Of a DNA stretch of 64,000 nt, positions 21,091-29,471 are shown piece by piece. Position numbers and translations under genes: made by a program. Position 1 is the stretch's first letter, and every line of letters starts with the position of its first letter. Under the pieces are notes generated by a model. The model was not told the DNA's origin. It did no database searches and saw only the letters and a program-made list of their open reading frames with translations. Source of the DNA: Apiosordaria backusii (lineage: Eukaryota > Ascomycota > Sordariomycetes > Sordariales > Lasiosphaeriaceae); NCBI GenBank assembly GCA_030549205.1, contig JAUKTV010000028.1, forward strand, positions 124,001 to 188,000, written 5' to 3'.

Positions 21091-22686
21091 TCAAATTATC
21101 TCAATCTCCCTAGTTTCAGCTCCAAAGCAAAGTGACTCTATATCGTGACCACCTTCTTCGTCAAGGACAAAGTGGCCTAGTCGTCGATACCGATCCAGGA
21201 GCTCGGGTGATTGTGCATCTCGTTCCAATATGAGGCAAAAAACATAGGGGCTCATTTCGCCAGTCGAGACATATGCATAGTCAAGTTTCAAAGGCATGTA
21301 TGAAAACTTGCGAGCTACTATCAATTCCACATCCGTAGTATCCGGGAAGATTTGAACCCTGAACTCGCCGGTAGGAGCCTGGATAATAGCAAACGGCACA
21401 CTGACGAGCTGGCAAACAGCCGGTATGACTCTGGCCTTGAGCACAGCTGAGGCGCCGAGAATTGTGGACATCCTATCAGATGTCCGAGTCTCAACGGCCG
21501 CCCTCACCAGCTCTACTAGAGGCTTTGCTCGAGCGGAGAGACCATGCGGCCTTACAGGACCGTCTACGGATGCCCAAAACGAAGAGGGAGCTCGATACTC
21601 CAGTGAGCGGAGCGGTTCAGGGCTGTGTACTCTCCAGGCTAACATGGCGGCGAAGCGTGACTTCCATAACCCAGCTAGGTATTCGTCGCCGGTGACTTCC
21701 TCGAAGAGCTTGGCAATACCCGCCATTGCATGAAGTTTGTCGTAGGGTAGGGTCAGATCGCATTGAGAGTATTGTTTGATGAGATCATTCCAAAGATTGA
21801 ATGCCCCCAAAGTCATTCTCTCCGGCTGCGCGTGGTCTTGTTCTATGAGGGAGTCCATTTCTTTGTCAGACCTGTGACAAGGTATGCCTTCGGGGAAAAT
21901 CTCGCATCGATGCTGAGTCCGACACTCCCAGAGAAGTTGATGCCGACCGAAATAGAGAACTCGCGGTGATAAAAACCGCTCTTGGAAGACCCAGCCTCGA
22001 TTGTGTAATGGGCCGTCAAAGATTTGCCGGTTCCAGTACGACTTGTCGTAGATATAGAAAGGCAGAGGCTCATCGGAGAATAGTGAGCACTGGACCTTGC
22101 CGGGTCGGATGAAGTCTAGGTTTCTCCCGTGGAAGAGGCCGTCATCCGGACTCTCGGATCCCGAGGCGGCGAGGGTGCATGCAGAATTGGAATATACATG
22201 CTGCATAGTCAGGGCTTCCCTTTCCCAATCTTCTTTCGAGTCTTGGATGATACATAAAGCATCGATCCAGACGTATCGGATCGAAAACTGTCGAGCGACA
22301 TCGATGACATTCCGGAACAGGATTGGGAGATTAGCGATTGGCTGACCTTGTCGAAGGCTTGCAATATTCGACGATAGTAGGCGTATCCGAGGGCTTGGGC
22401 CCCAACGGTAACTGAGCGTCAGGTACAAGGCTGATGGCGGTGAAATCCCATCTTCGGATATCACACAAAGCCTCCAGTTTGTATAGTCTTCTTTTCCAAT
22501 ATCAAGCAGCCGGGTGGGATGCCAGCCCTGTGCTGAGAGGCGGGCGTCGTTGCATTGTGGGTGGGAAGAGCGGCAATGGGTAAGCCATGGTAGCCCGGTA
22601 ATTGAAGCAGCATCTATCGCCACTGTCGATTCGAGGACTGGGAAGTCAAGCTGCTGCTTGTATTCAATATCTGAAGCTGAAGACAT
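21091..22686 (-). CDS. HET-domain protein, gene 2, 5' end apparently lost to a LINE
   Basis: The ATG at 22686 gives 531 residues. HET motifs: YLTLSYRWG, RNVIDVARQFSIRYVWIDALCIIQDSKEDW, YSNSACTLAASGS, LHNRGWVFQERFLSPRVLYF and EYLAGLWK. It is a clear relative of gene 1 but lacks that protein's first 100 or so residues. Upstream, 22787-22721 reads on the minus strand as YTNPLKNELAEAKFRLIPIN, resembling FRMWRV of gene 1. It could be joined across a 47-nt intron (GTGTGT donor, TTACTAAT branch, TTCAG acceptor at 22674) to ASDIEYKQ. That exon runs straight into LINE copy 2 at about 22787. I infer the original start was removed, and whether the remaining frame is expressed is unknown. Confidence 0.75.
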   Translation of the reverse strand: MSSASDIEYKQQLDFPVLESTVAIDAASITGLPWLTHCRSSHPQCNDARLSAQGWHPTRLLDIGKEDYTNWRLCVISEDGISPPSALYLTLSYRWGPSPRIRLLSSNIASLRQGQPIANLPILFRNVIDVARQFSIRYVWIDALCIIQDSKEDWEREALTMQHVYSNSACTLAASGSESPDDGLFHGRNLDFIRPGKVQCSLFSDEPLPFYIYDKSYWNRQIFDGPLHNRGWVFQERFLSPRVLYFGRHQLLWECRTQHRCEIFPEGIPCHRSDKEMDSLIEQDHAQPERMTLGAFNLWNDLIKQYSQCDLTLPYDKLHAMAGIAKLFEEVTGDEYLAGLWKSRFAAMLAWRVHSPEPLRSLEYRAPSSFWASVDGPVRPHGLSARAKPLVELVRAAVETRTSDRMSTILGASAVLKARVIPAVCQLVSVPFAIIQAPTGEFRVQIFPDTTDVELIVARKFSYMPLKLDYAYVSTGEMSPYVFCLILERDAQSPELLDRYRRLGHFVLDEEGGHDIESLCFGAETREIEII

Positions 22687-22786
22687 TAGTAATAGTTTCA
22701 ATCCGCTTGAGGTTGGAACACACCGTTTATGGGAATGAGGCGAAATTTAGCCTCAGCAAGTTCATTCTTTAGAGGATTGGTATAGT

Positions 22787-23588
22787 TATAGCCAAGGGAA
22801 AAGCAAAGGGGGCAACCCAACAGAGCGCTATACAACAAGCCCAGGAACCCAGAATGCGATTAACAACCCTCCGTATTGCGCGGGCTAAGATGCCTCCCAA
22901 GACCTTGCCGGACAAAGTGGGTAGACACTCTAAGAGGATCGACATGGCGTTACCAGGAAAATATACCCGACTGCTGTACGACCACCTGTCACTAAAGGAG
23001 GCGAGCGTGCTCGCTCAGCTCAGAACAGGCATAGCAAGACTTAACGCTTACCTCTACCGAATCGGGGTAGTCCCGTCAGTTCAGTGCGCATGTGGACAAG
23101 CGAGAGAGACAGTGGAACACTTCCTCTTCCGGTGCAAGAAATGGACGGCGTACCGAGCAGAGATACTCCAGTGCACAACCACCCACAGAGGCAATATTTC
23201 CTTCTATCTAGTAGGGAAATCGTCGTCGGATGACGAAGACTGGACTCTGAACGTCGAGGCCGTTCGGGCAACGATTCGGTTCGCAATAACCACGGGCCGA
23301 CTCGACGCGAACCAACCGCAGGCCGATTAAAATACCTAACCGGCCAACCATCACTCTCCACTGACCCTACACCTATCACCTCGTACCACGGATAGCAGGC
23401 ACCGCTTTAGCCGCCGAAGATAGGATGTTAAACACTTGAAGAACCGACTTCAAGCCAGCCTACTAACAATCCTCCTAACTCACGAGAATCCGTAGAGAAA
23501 TAGTAAAACAGATTGCATAAGCTAGAATGGATTTTGCATGGGCTTTAAGGAGATCAGGGCATATCTTGGGGAATATATGCTTCAATAG
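22787..23588 (+). mobile_element. Tad1-like LINE relic, copy 2 (truncated at both ends)
   Basis: About 800 bp closely matching 15511-16309 of copy 1, from TATAGCCAAGG to CTTCAAT. It carries the C-terminal zinc-binding part of ORF2 (158 residues at 22854-23330, CACGQARETVEHFLFRC) without stops. It lacks the RNase H part and the (TTA)n tail present in copy 1. Its left edge coincides with the lost 5' end of HET gene 2. Confidence 0.8.
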
Positions 23589-24249
23589 GGGCGAATCATC
23601 TGAAAATCCAAGGTCGGTTCAGAACGATTCATTTCGGATTTCGGCATCGAATCGAACCGCTGATGCAGACATTCCCCTGCCTAGAAGAGATGTAACGAGG
23701 CCGGCACCAGTCCCACCTTTACTGATGATGCACAGGGAAGTTTCCGAGCGTGGTCAACCGGCCGCTACCTCGCCTATAACAGCAGAATAGAGCACACATC
23801 AGCAGATAGTGCTTGATGGAGAACTTCTGTTCGCAGTCGAGCCCTGGGACACAGATGATCCACTTTCTGCCCGGCTATCAGAAGCAGATGGAGATAAAAG
23901 TAACCCGCAGCGGGAAGCGTAGTGGGGTTTTGATAAGGACGAAGAGTTTATAACCATGACTACACGGCTGCTAACGCGGTCAGAACAAACACGAAGCTTA
24001 CCGAATATCAACCAATATTGGGCAGAAGGCGAAGAAGATATCTGAGAGATCCTAGGCACCTGGTATATTTTATAGCTAATTATCTAGATTATATAGTAAA
24101 ATCGACCATTTGAAAACATACTTCTCCATCGAGAGAAGCTCGCTCACTAAAAATATCGTAGTAATGGCTGGTAGCAAAATAATGCTTTAAACTACTGACT
24201 CCTTTAATTTAAATACCTGTTTTCTTACAGGCTAGTTCTGGACAGTAAA
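23589..24249. other. Degenerate sequence between LINE copy 2 and DUF3435 relic
   Basis: A plus-strand stretch, 23640-24050, reads as a protein-like frame with scattered stops (PLPRRDVTRPAPVPPLL; EFITMTTRLLTRSEQTRSLP). It may be part of another decayed transposon gene, but I do not recognise the family. After 24060 the sequence is AT-rich and empty. Confidence 0.35.
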
Positions 24250-26393
24250 CCTTAGACATATCAGTCATCTTCCGAAAATGGTATGACTTAATATGGTTTC
24301 TCGTCTTGTAGACGCTACTGAAATGTCTTCGGATCGTATTGTTCCAGAAATAAAAGAAGCACTGGGTTTTTTGGTATATACCAGAGGTCTCACTCGAAGG
24401 GTAGAGGTTACCTGGGTTAAGGGTTGCAGGATCATGATAGTCGGCATTCTGGCTACCCTCTGGGAGTTGTCGCGGGGGCGCCTCTCTGGTTCTGCCAAGT
24501 AAGACAAACGTGTCGGCTATTACTAACCGCTGTTAAGTTTTTTCTACCTCGTCTAGTTCATTAGCGTCTAGAACGATAAGCTCCGCAAGAACCGCGCGCT
24601 CTTCGAGTTAGTAGATTGGCTGGTTAAGATTTGTGTCGTCTAGATCCGAGCCATTGCAAGAGGAGCTAGTATTGTTGTTGATTTGGCTGTTAATCTCAAT
24701 CGTGCTAATATTCTCGAAATATTACTGGCGGGTTCTTTATGAGGCCTGTCTCTTCATAATGGCCTGAGTGGACTTCACCTTCTTTGATGCTTCTTAAAAC
24801 ATAGCATACAGCTCTATGTCGTCCTTTTTTACTTGCTTAATAGTGCCAAACTCACGAATGGCATCTTGTAGAAGTATTCTTTTGACTTCTATCAGCGACT
24901 CGATGTTATAATCGGAGCCGATGCGTATCAAGTCCTCCGAGCTAGCCTAGCGTGGAGCCCTAGAATTAACATATCGGCTTATGTATGTTGCCGCTTTCAT
25001 CAGTGCCCTTTTCGACGGTCTTCCAATAAAAGCCGAAATAGTATCCACTTGCACTCTTTAGTTAATATAGGCTTAGTAAATTCCTGCATTCTAGTGGTTT
25101 ATAACTTGTTGGAGTTAGCCCTATGTCGCCACGGCTTTAAGTTTAAAAAGTACATCAGCTTAATCCTGAGATAATTAAACAAAGCCTTAAACATACCCTC
25201 TATAGCTTCTCCAGCACCCCGACGAATCATATAAAACGTTAAGATTTACATGAAACTATACCCGACACCCAATCACTTTAGATATTCCATGTAAGTACCA
25301 TACCGAATAGGCTCGCTTACTAATGTCCGAGATATTATGGACTTGTTTTCTAGTTATCGGAAGAAAGTAGTATTGAGCATGCTTTTCTTCCAGGTAAACT
25401 CCAGGGACCGCCGTGCTACTGGCACTCTAACTTTATAGAGATTATGGACAGATCGGATATTGGACTCGAACGCATCATTAAGGATGGTAATCGCGACTAT
25501 AAGAATGGTAAGGTCGAAAATCAGATCGTCTACCTCGTAAAAAATAAAGGTCTTTCTATTAAGAAGTTAACTTTAAACCTTCGGCGCATTGTCAAGAGCC
25601 TGCCTGTGTAAGAATAACCTACGGGATTGGCTTTCGATTCTAACCCTTTGTGTACCTCAGGGTAATTTCCATGATAAGCAAGTCTTTTGTTCTAGCTGGA
25701 TTCGGTAACAGAAAAAGTTTTATATCGTTGTACGTAAGCGTTTTATACTCTTCAGAAGATGTGGTTTCGGGCTCGGGCTCGGAATCTGACTCCTGCCCCA
25801 CATAATGAGCCAAGACACGGGCTTGGTTCGTCGGCTTGTAGGAGAGCACACGTGGCCGTATAGCGGTATAAGTCTGGATTAGAAGTATTAAAGCCAGCTA
25901 AAGTCTTTGTCGCTTATATAGGAAGATTGATTGATCGTGAACCCAGTGGTAATAAAGAATCAGGTATATATCATCGGCGTTAAGGACAAGCTTCTCCTTA
26001 TCCTGTATATCGAGCTTATATTCCAAACTAAGCCTCATAATGTACTAGAATAACTAGTGAGCGTCCAGAAGATGATCAAAGAAGGTCTTAAAAAGGCCTG
26101 CAATAAAACAAAAACAACACCAACTAGTAAGCGTCTCTTAACACTGAATTATCCTGGTTACCAGAACTTACATTTTAGAGATCCTTAGCGTCTTGCCGTG
26201 GGAAGTCCCTTCTGGTAGACTTACGATACACCATCACCCACATCCGCTTGTACTCGTTCAGTGTACTTCTCTTTTTAATTGTTTTCCGCTCGTCAAGTAA
26301 CCAATGAAAGAAGATCATCACCTCCTTTGTGCCTGTAGTTTCGAGATGCTGGTAAGGGTCCTCTCCCATAAATGTACAGTACCTGGAAGACAA
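24250..26393 (-). pseudogene. DUF3435 (Starship-captain/Crypton-type tyrosine recombinase) relic, RIP-damaged
   Basis: Read on the minus strand, disconnected frames follow the order of fungal DUF3435 proteins. They are: FFHWLLDERKTIKKRSTLNEYKRMW near 26300; LNADDIYLILYYHW near 25950; LALILLIQTYTAIRPRVLSY near 25860; YNDIKLFLLPNPARTKDLL and EITLRYTKG near 25700; and FYMIRRGAGEAIE near 25220, the box with the catalytic Arg. A C-terminal finger-like stretch (QCFFYF, then HIKSYHF) lies near 24300. Many stops interrupt it; several are TAG or TAA where CAG or CAA would fit, as RIP produces. DUF3435 proteins are site-specific recombinases; those at the head of Starship elements mobilise large cargo. 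No element boundary could be identified here. Confidence 0.7.
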
Positions 26394-26860
26394 TTAGCAC
26401 AATCAGCTACCTACGTTTCCAGTATCTTTAATTTGTTGAACTCACTCTCTCCAGCGCTACGTGATAACACTCATATTTTCTTTCGTCCTATTCGCATGCA
26501 CTACTCTGGGAGCCGTAGCCTGGGCGAGCAGCTTCTTGTAATAATCTGCGGATTTTATATCGCGCCGTGGAAAAGAAGTTTGTCTTTTCTCCTATTGGTG
26601 AGGCTTTCGCGATATGATCGTGATAAAAATATGTTAAACTTTACACAAGCAGGTAGATAGATGACTGGGATACACTCCCTTTATAGTTCAACTGTTGTAG
26701 CGGGAGAAAAATCAATGTAATATAAAGTCAGAATGTGAGTAGGGATAGGCTATATATCCGCAGCTCGATTCTTTCTCCCGTACATATTATTTTAAATTAG
26801 TAACTTACTAAAAATAGAACCAGCGTCCATACTTTAACCCTGATATAAGATATCTGATAG
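26394..26860. other. AT-rich flank of the DUF3435 relic and chromovirus insertion site
   Basis: About 470 bp, with nothing coding recognised. The N-terminal part of the DUF3435 gene may once have extended here. It ends with the 5-bp target duplicate GATAG (26856-26860) beside the 5' LTR. Confidence 0.45.
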
Positions 26861-26961
26861 TGTCACGACCTTGGACACGGGAGGACGCAGACTTAACAGA
26901 CGAGCCAATGGGAAGAGTGTATTACGACGGAAGGGACCCCTGTAGGTAGCCAATCAGAGGA

Positions 26962-27060
26962 GGACCGATGGACCGGTGCGTAGGAGACGGTCCAGCGGTC
27001 CAGGACAACCACTCATGGAGGGACCGATGGACCGGTACGCTATGAACGGTCCAGCGGTCC
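26962..27060. repeat. Two tandem 40-nt hairpins in U3
   Basis: Each unit is a 14-nt arm GGACCGATGGACCG, a 12-nt loop and the arm CGGTCCAGCGGTCC; the arms pair at 13 of 14 positions. Units lie at 26962-27001 and 27021-27060 and differ only in the loop. The 3' LTR carries the same pair. They sit 20-120 bp upstream of the TATA-like box and may be enhancer or protein-binding sites. Confidence 0.8.
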
Positions 27061-27076
27061 ATGAGGATTGCAGGTC

Positions 27077-27084
27077 CATATATA
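27077..27084 (+). promoter_or_regulatory. TATA-like box of the LTR promoter
   Basis: CATATATA lies about 35-40 nt upstream of AGTATGCAA, the inferred 5' end of the element RNA. The spacing fits an RNA polymerase II start. Confidence 0.55.
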
Positions 27085-27117
27085 CGGAGGAACTAGATAG
27101 CTTGTAGATAGTTCCGC

Positions 27118-27126
27118 AGTATGCAA
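27118..27126 (+). promoter_or_regulatory. Probable RNA 5' end / self-primer sequence
   Basis: AGTATGCAA is exactly complementary to TTGCATACT at 27267-27275, two bases past the LTR end. In the Tf1/sushi group the RNA's first bases pair with the primer-binding site to prime reverse transcription. Position downstream of the TATA-like box fits that model. Confidence 0.6.
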
Positions 27127-27266
27127 TCACAGCTTGTATTCACGGTATCTTGTGTTTACATTGAGACATCTTGTTGTGCACTGTTTAGCTGCACCGAACC
27201 AATTGTCAGAAGTTACCTTCAACCGAGTATCCCTTTCAGAGGTTCTGTACAGGGGTTCGTCACACG

Positions 27267-27275
27267 TTGCATACT
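27267..27275 (+). other. Primer-binding site for self-priming
   Basis: TTGCATACT begins two bases after the 5' LTR, the usual PBS position. It does not resemble a common tRNA 3' end but is fully complementary over 9 nt to 27118-27126 in the LTR. Confidence 0.6.
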
Positions 27276-27317
27276 CACTTCAACTCTGTCACGGATAAGT
27301 TGAAGGTACCCATCACC

Positions 27318-29471
27318 ATGGCGGACAACAAAGAAAGCCCTCAAGCCGTTCTGATTCGACTCAACGCTCGCGTCAAGGAGCTCGAGGATGCGGTCCAGCA
27401 GACCCAGGACCAAGTCGTCGCCGTTGGTCGCCTGGATCACCGCGATAATCAGCTGGCCAAGATCGAGGCCCCCGAACGCTATGGTGGCGGAAAAGGAGAG
27501 CTTGGAGGGTTCCTGATCCAGCTCAAGACCTATTTTCGGTACTATCCTACTCGTTTCCCTGACGAGGAGTCCAAGGTCACCTACGCGGCATCTCGACTCA
27601 AGGACAAGGCTCTCGCGTGGTTTGAGCCCATCCTGAACGACTATTACGAGAACGACGACGCAGGCATCAGGAAGGACATCACTAGGGAGTGCTTCGAGAC
27701 CTTCAAGAAGTTCGAAGCCCGCATCAAGGAAGTCTTCGGAGAGTACGACGAGGCTCGCCGAGCCCAGGAGAGACTCGCCAACATGCGCCAAACCCGGTCT
27801 GCAGCTGACTATGCTGCCACCTTCAAGACCGACGCCCTGCGCAGCGAGATCAATGACGAAGGCTTGATGCAGCTTTTCTACAACGGACTCAAGGACGAAG
27901 TGAAGGACGAGTTGTACAAGGAGGAGAGACCGGACACCATCGACAAATACATCGCTACAGCCATTCGTATCGACGACCGGCAGTTTCAACGCCGGATGGA
28001 GAAAAGAGGAACGCGTGCAAACCCAGGACAACACCGTGGCTCCGGAGGCTACCGAGCCAACGACAAGAAGAAACGCTACACCACAAGCGTGTCTGGAACC
28101 ACTCACGCGGGACCTATGGAGATTGACGCAGTTCAGAAGCGGTTCAAGGGGAAGAACAACGTCAAGTGCTTCAACTGCGGGAAGACGGGGCATTTCAAGA
28201 GAGACTGTCGGGCACCCAAACAGCTCAGCTGGAAGGAAAAGGAGGCGGCGGCAGTTGCGAAGACAACGCGGGTTGTTGAGATCTCAAGCATTGAGTACGG
28301 CAACGATGGATTCCTGGACTCAGCGGACGACTACACCGACAGCAACTACGAGCATGAGACTCAGGAAGGAGATTTAACAGTCGACTCTGAGGGAGAAGAC
28401 CGTGTTGTGGGACAAGAACTGCCGACCAGGGGAGCCACCAGGCTAGAGGAAAGCACGGCTCCAGGACCCTCTGAGGAAACCTTGCGGAGACTAAGGCGGG
28501 TTTTCACCTCGACAGTCCTCTCGAGTTTAGACACGGGGGAGACCCTGAGGCAGGCCGAGGAGCGAGTTCAAAGGCTCGAGGAAGAGTTGGCAGAACTTCG
28601 GAACCAGCGAGAAGCAAGTGAACGACACTACCGCGACCTCGAGGACAAGATGGCGCAAACCATGGCCAACAACCAACCGCTCGCACAGCTGTGGCAGGGC
28701 AACGAGCGTTGGATCGTTCCAGAAGAAGAGTTCGGCCAAGAGTTCGCACTACTCAACAAGGATGAGGAGGTCTGGGATGAGTTTTGGGCATCACGACCAG
28801 TAGCCAGCACCGGACTCGCGCTGACGCCAGGAGAGGTTCCGGAGTGGGGGTGGTATACTCCGTGCGAAGGAGACACTCCACAAGTTCATCCACGACATCC
28901 GGAACACAGGAGAGTGCCATGGTTCCAGTGCGTCGCTCATGGATGCGCGGAACACTACCAGTCAAAGACCCTCAACGGGCACTGGCCGGTCAGAGAGGTC
29001 ACCCAGACAGACCAACCGGTACCGGTGTCGAGGACTCTCGCAAGGTGGGGAGCGCCGGACGAAGAATTGAACGATTATTTCCTGTGGAAACAGGAGGATC
29101 CAGTCAAGCGGGAGGAACTCCAGGTCATACAGGTCACACCCAGGTACGCAAGGTGCTGCCTGGAGTGGGTAACAGGATGGGGAGAGAACACCGCCAACGA
29201 GAAGGAATATGGTTTGACGTGGTGTAAGAGTGCCGATTGCGCTTTCCATCTGCGAGCAAAGGCCCGGAAATACCACGAGGCCAGCCCCAAAGTACATAAG
29301 GCACGCAACAAGAAGAAGAATAGTGCCAGGAACAAGAAGTGGAAGGAAGCTCAACGACGATGGTTAGCCGATTTCGAGCTGCTGGACAGTTCGGCGAAGG
29401 AGGACGCTCTGGAGGCACAACAACAGTCGGGAAAAGGGCCACGGCCTTTCGCGGAGGCCGCAAACCTCTAA
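27318..29471 (+). CDS. gag: Chromovirus Gag with CCHC zinc knuckle and long C-terminal extension
   Basis: The ATG at 27318 gives 717 residues; the frame runs upstream only to a TTG. The first 250 residues look like a gypsy capsid: an N-terminal coiled coil (LIRLNARVKELEDAVQQ), then FLIQLKTYFRYYP, ARRAQERLANMRQ and QLFYNGLKDEVKDEL. A zinc knuckle C-x2-C-x4-H-x4-C (CFNCGKTGHFKRDC) packages RNA and lies about 60% along the capsid-knuckle half. About 420 residues follow, much longer than typical. They include an acidic region, a second coiled coil (RQAEERVQRLEEELAELRNQ) and a Cys-containing basic end. The end overlaps the pol frame by about 130 nt, where the frameshift signal lies. Its extra C-terminal half has no function I recognise. 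Confidence 0.9.
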   Translation: MADNKESPQAVLIRLNARVKELEDAVQQTQDQVVAVGRLDHRDNQLAKIEAPERYGGGKGELGGFLIQLKTYFRYYPTRFPDEESKVTYAASRLKDKALAWFEPILNDYYENDDAGIRKDITRECFETFKKFEARIKEVFGEYDEARRAQERLANMRQTRSAADYAATFKTDALRSEINDEGLMQLFYNGLKDEVKDELYKEERPDTIDKYIATAIRIDDRQFQRRMEKRGTRANPGQHRGSGGYRANDKKKRYTTSVSGTTHAGPMEIDAVQKRFKGKNNVKCFNCGKTGHFKRDCRAPKQLSWKEKEAAAVAKTTRVVEISSIEYGNDGFLDSADDYTDSNYEHETQEGDLTVDSEGEDRVVGQELPTRGATRLEESTAPGPSEETLRRLRRVFTSTVLSSLDTGETLRQAEERVQRLEEELAELRNQREASERHYRDLEDKMAQTMANNQPLAQLWQGNERWIVPEEEFGQEFALLNKDEEVWDEFWASRPVASTGLALTPGEVPEWGWYTPCEGDTPQVHPRHPEHRRVPWFQCVAHGCAEHYQSKTLNGHWPVREVTQTDQPVPVSRTLARWGAPDEELNDYFLWKQEDPVKREELQVIQVTPRYARCCLEWVTGWGENTANEKEYGLTWCKSADCAFHLRAKARKYHEASPKVHKARNKKKNSARNKKWKEAQRRWLADFELLDSSAKEDALEAQQQSGKGPRPFAEAANL
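29429..29460 (+). promoter_or_regulatory. Predicted -1 ribosomal frameshift signal (gag to pol)
   Basis: In the gag frame the heptamer reads G GGA AAA (29429-29435), which fits X XXY YYZ. A 6-nt spacer (29436-29441) leads to a perfect 6-bp stem CGGCCT/AGGCCG (29442-29447 and 29455-29460) with a 7-nt loop. Pol lies in the -1 frame and has no needed start of its own. Slippery site, spacing and stem fit the canonical arrangement; use is untested. Confidence 0.75.

Larger units (their letters stand above)
26861..27264 (+). repeat. 5' LTR of the chromovirus
   Basis: 404 bp, starting TGTCACGACC and ending GTTCGTCACA. The U3 part contains two tandem hairpin units (26962-27001 and 27021-27060). A TATA-like CATATATA lies at 27077-27084, and the probable RNA start (AGTATGCAA) is at 27118. 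Confidence 0.95.

Noticed and set aside
28784..29354. Other frames inside gag on both strands
   Set aside because: They overlap the Gag frame and show no motif, unlike the spliced antisense gene further right.
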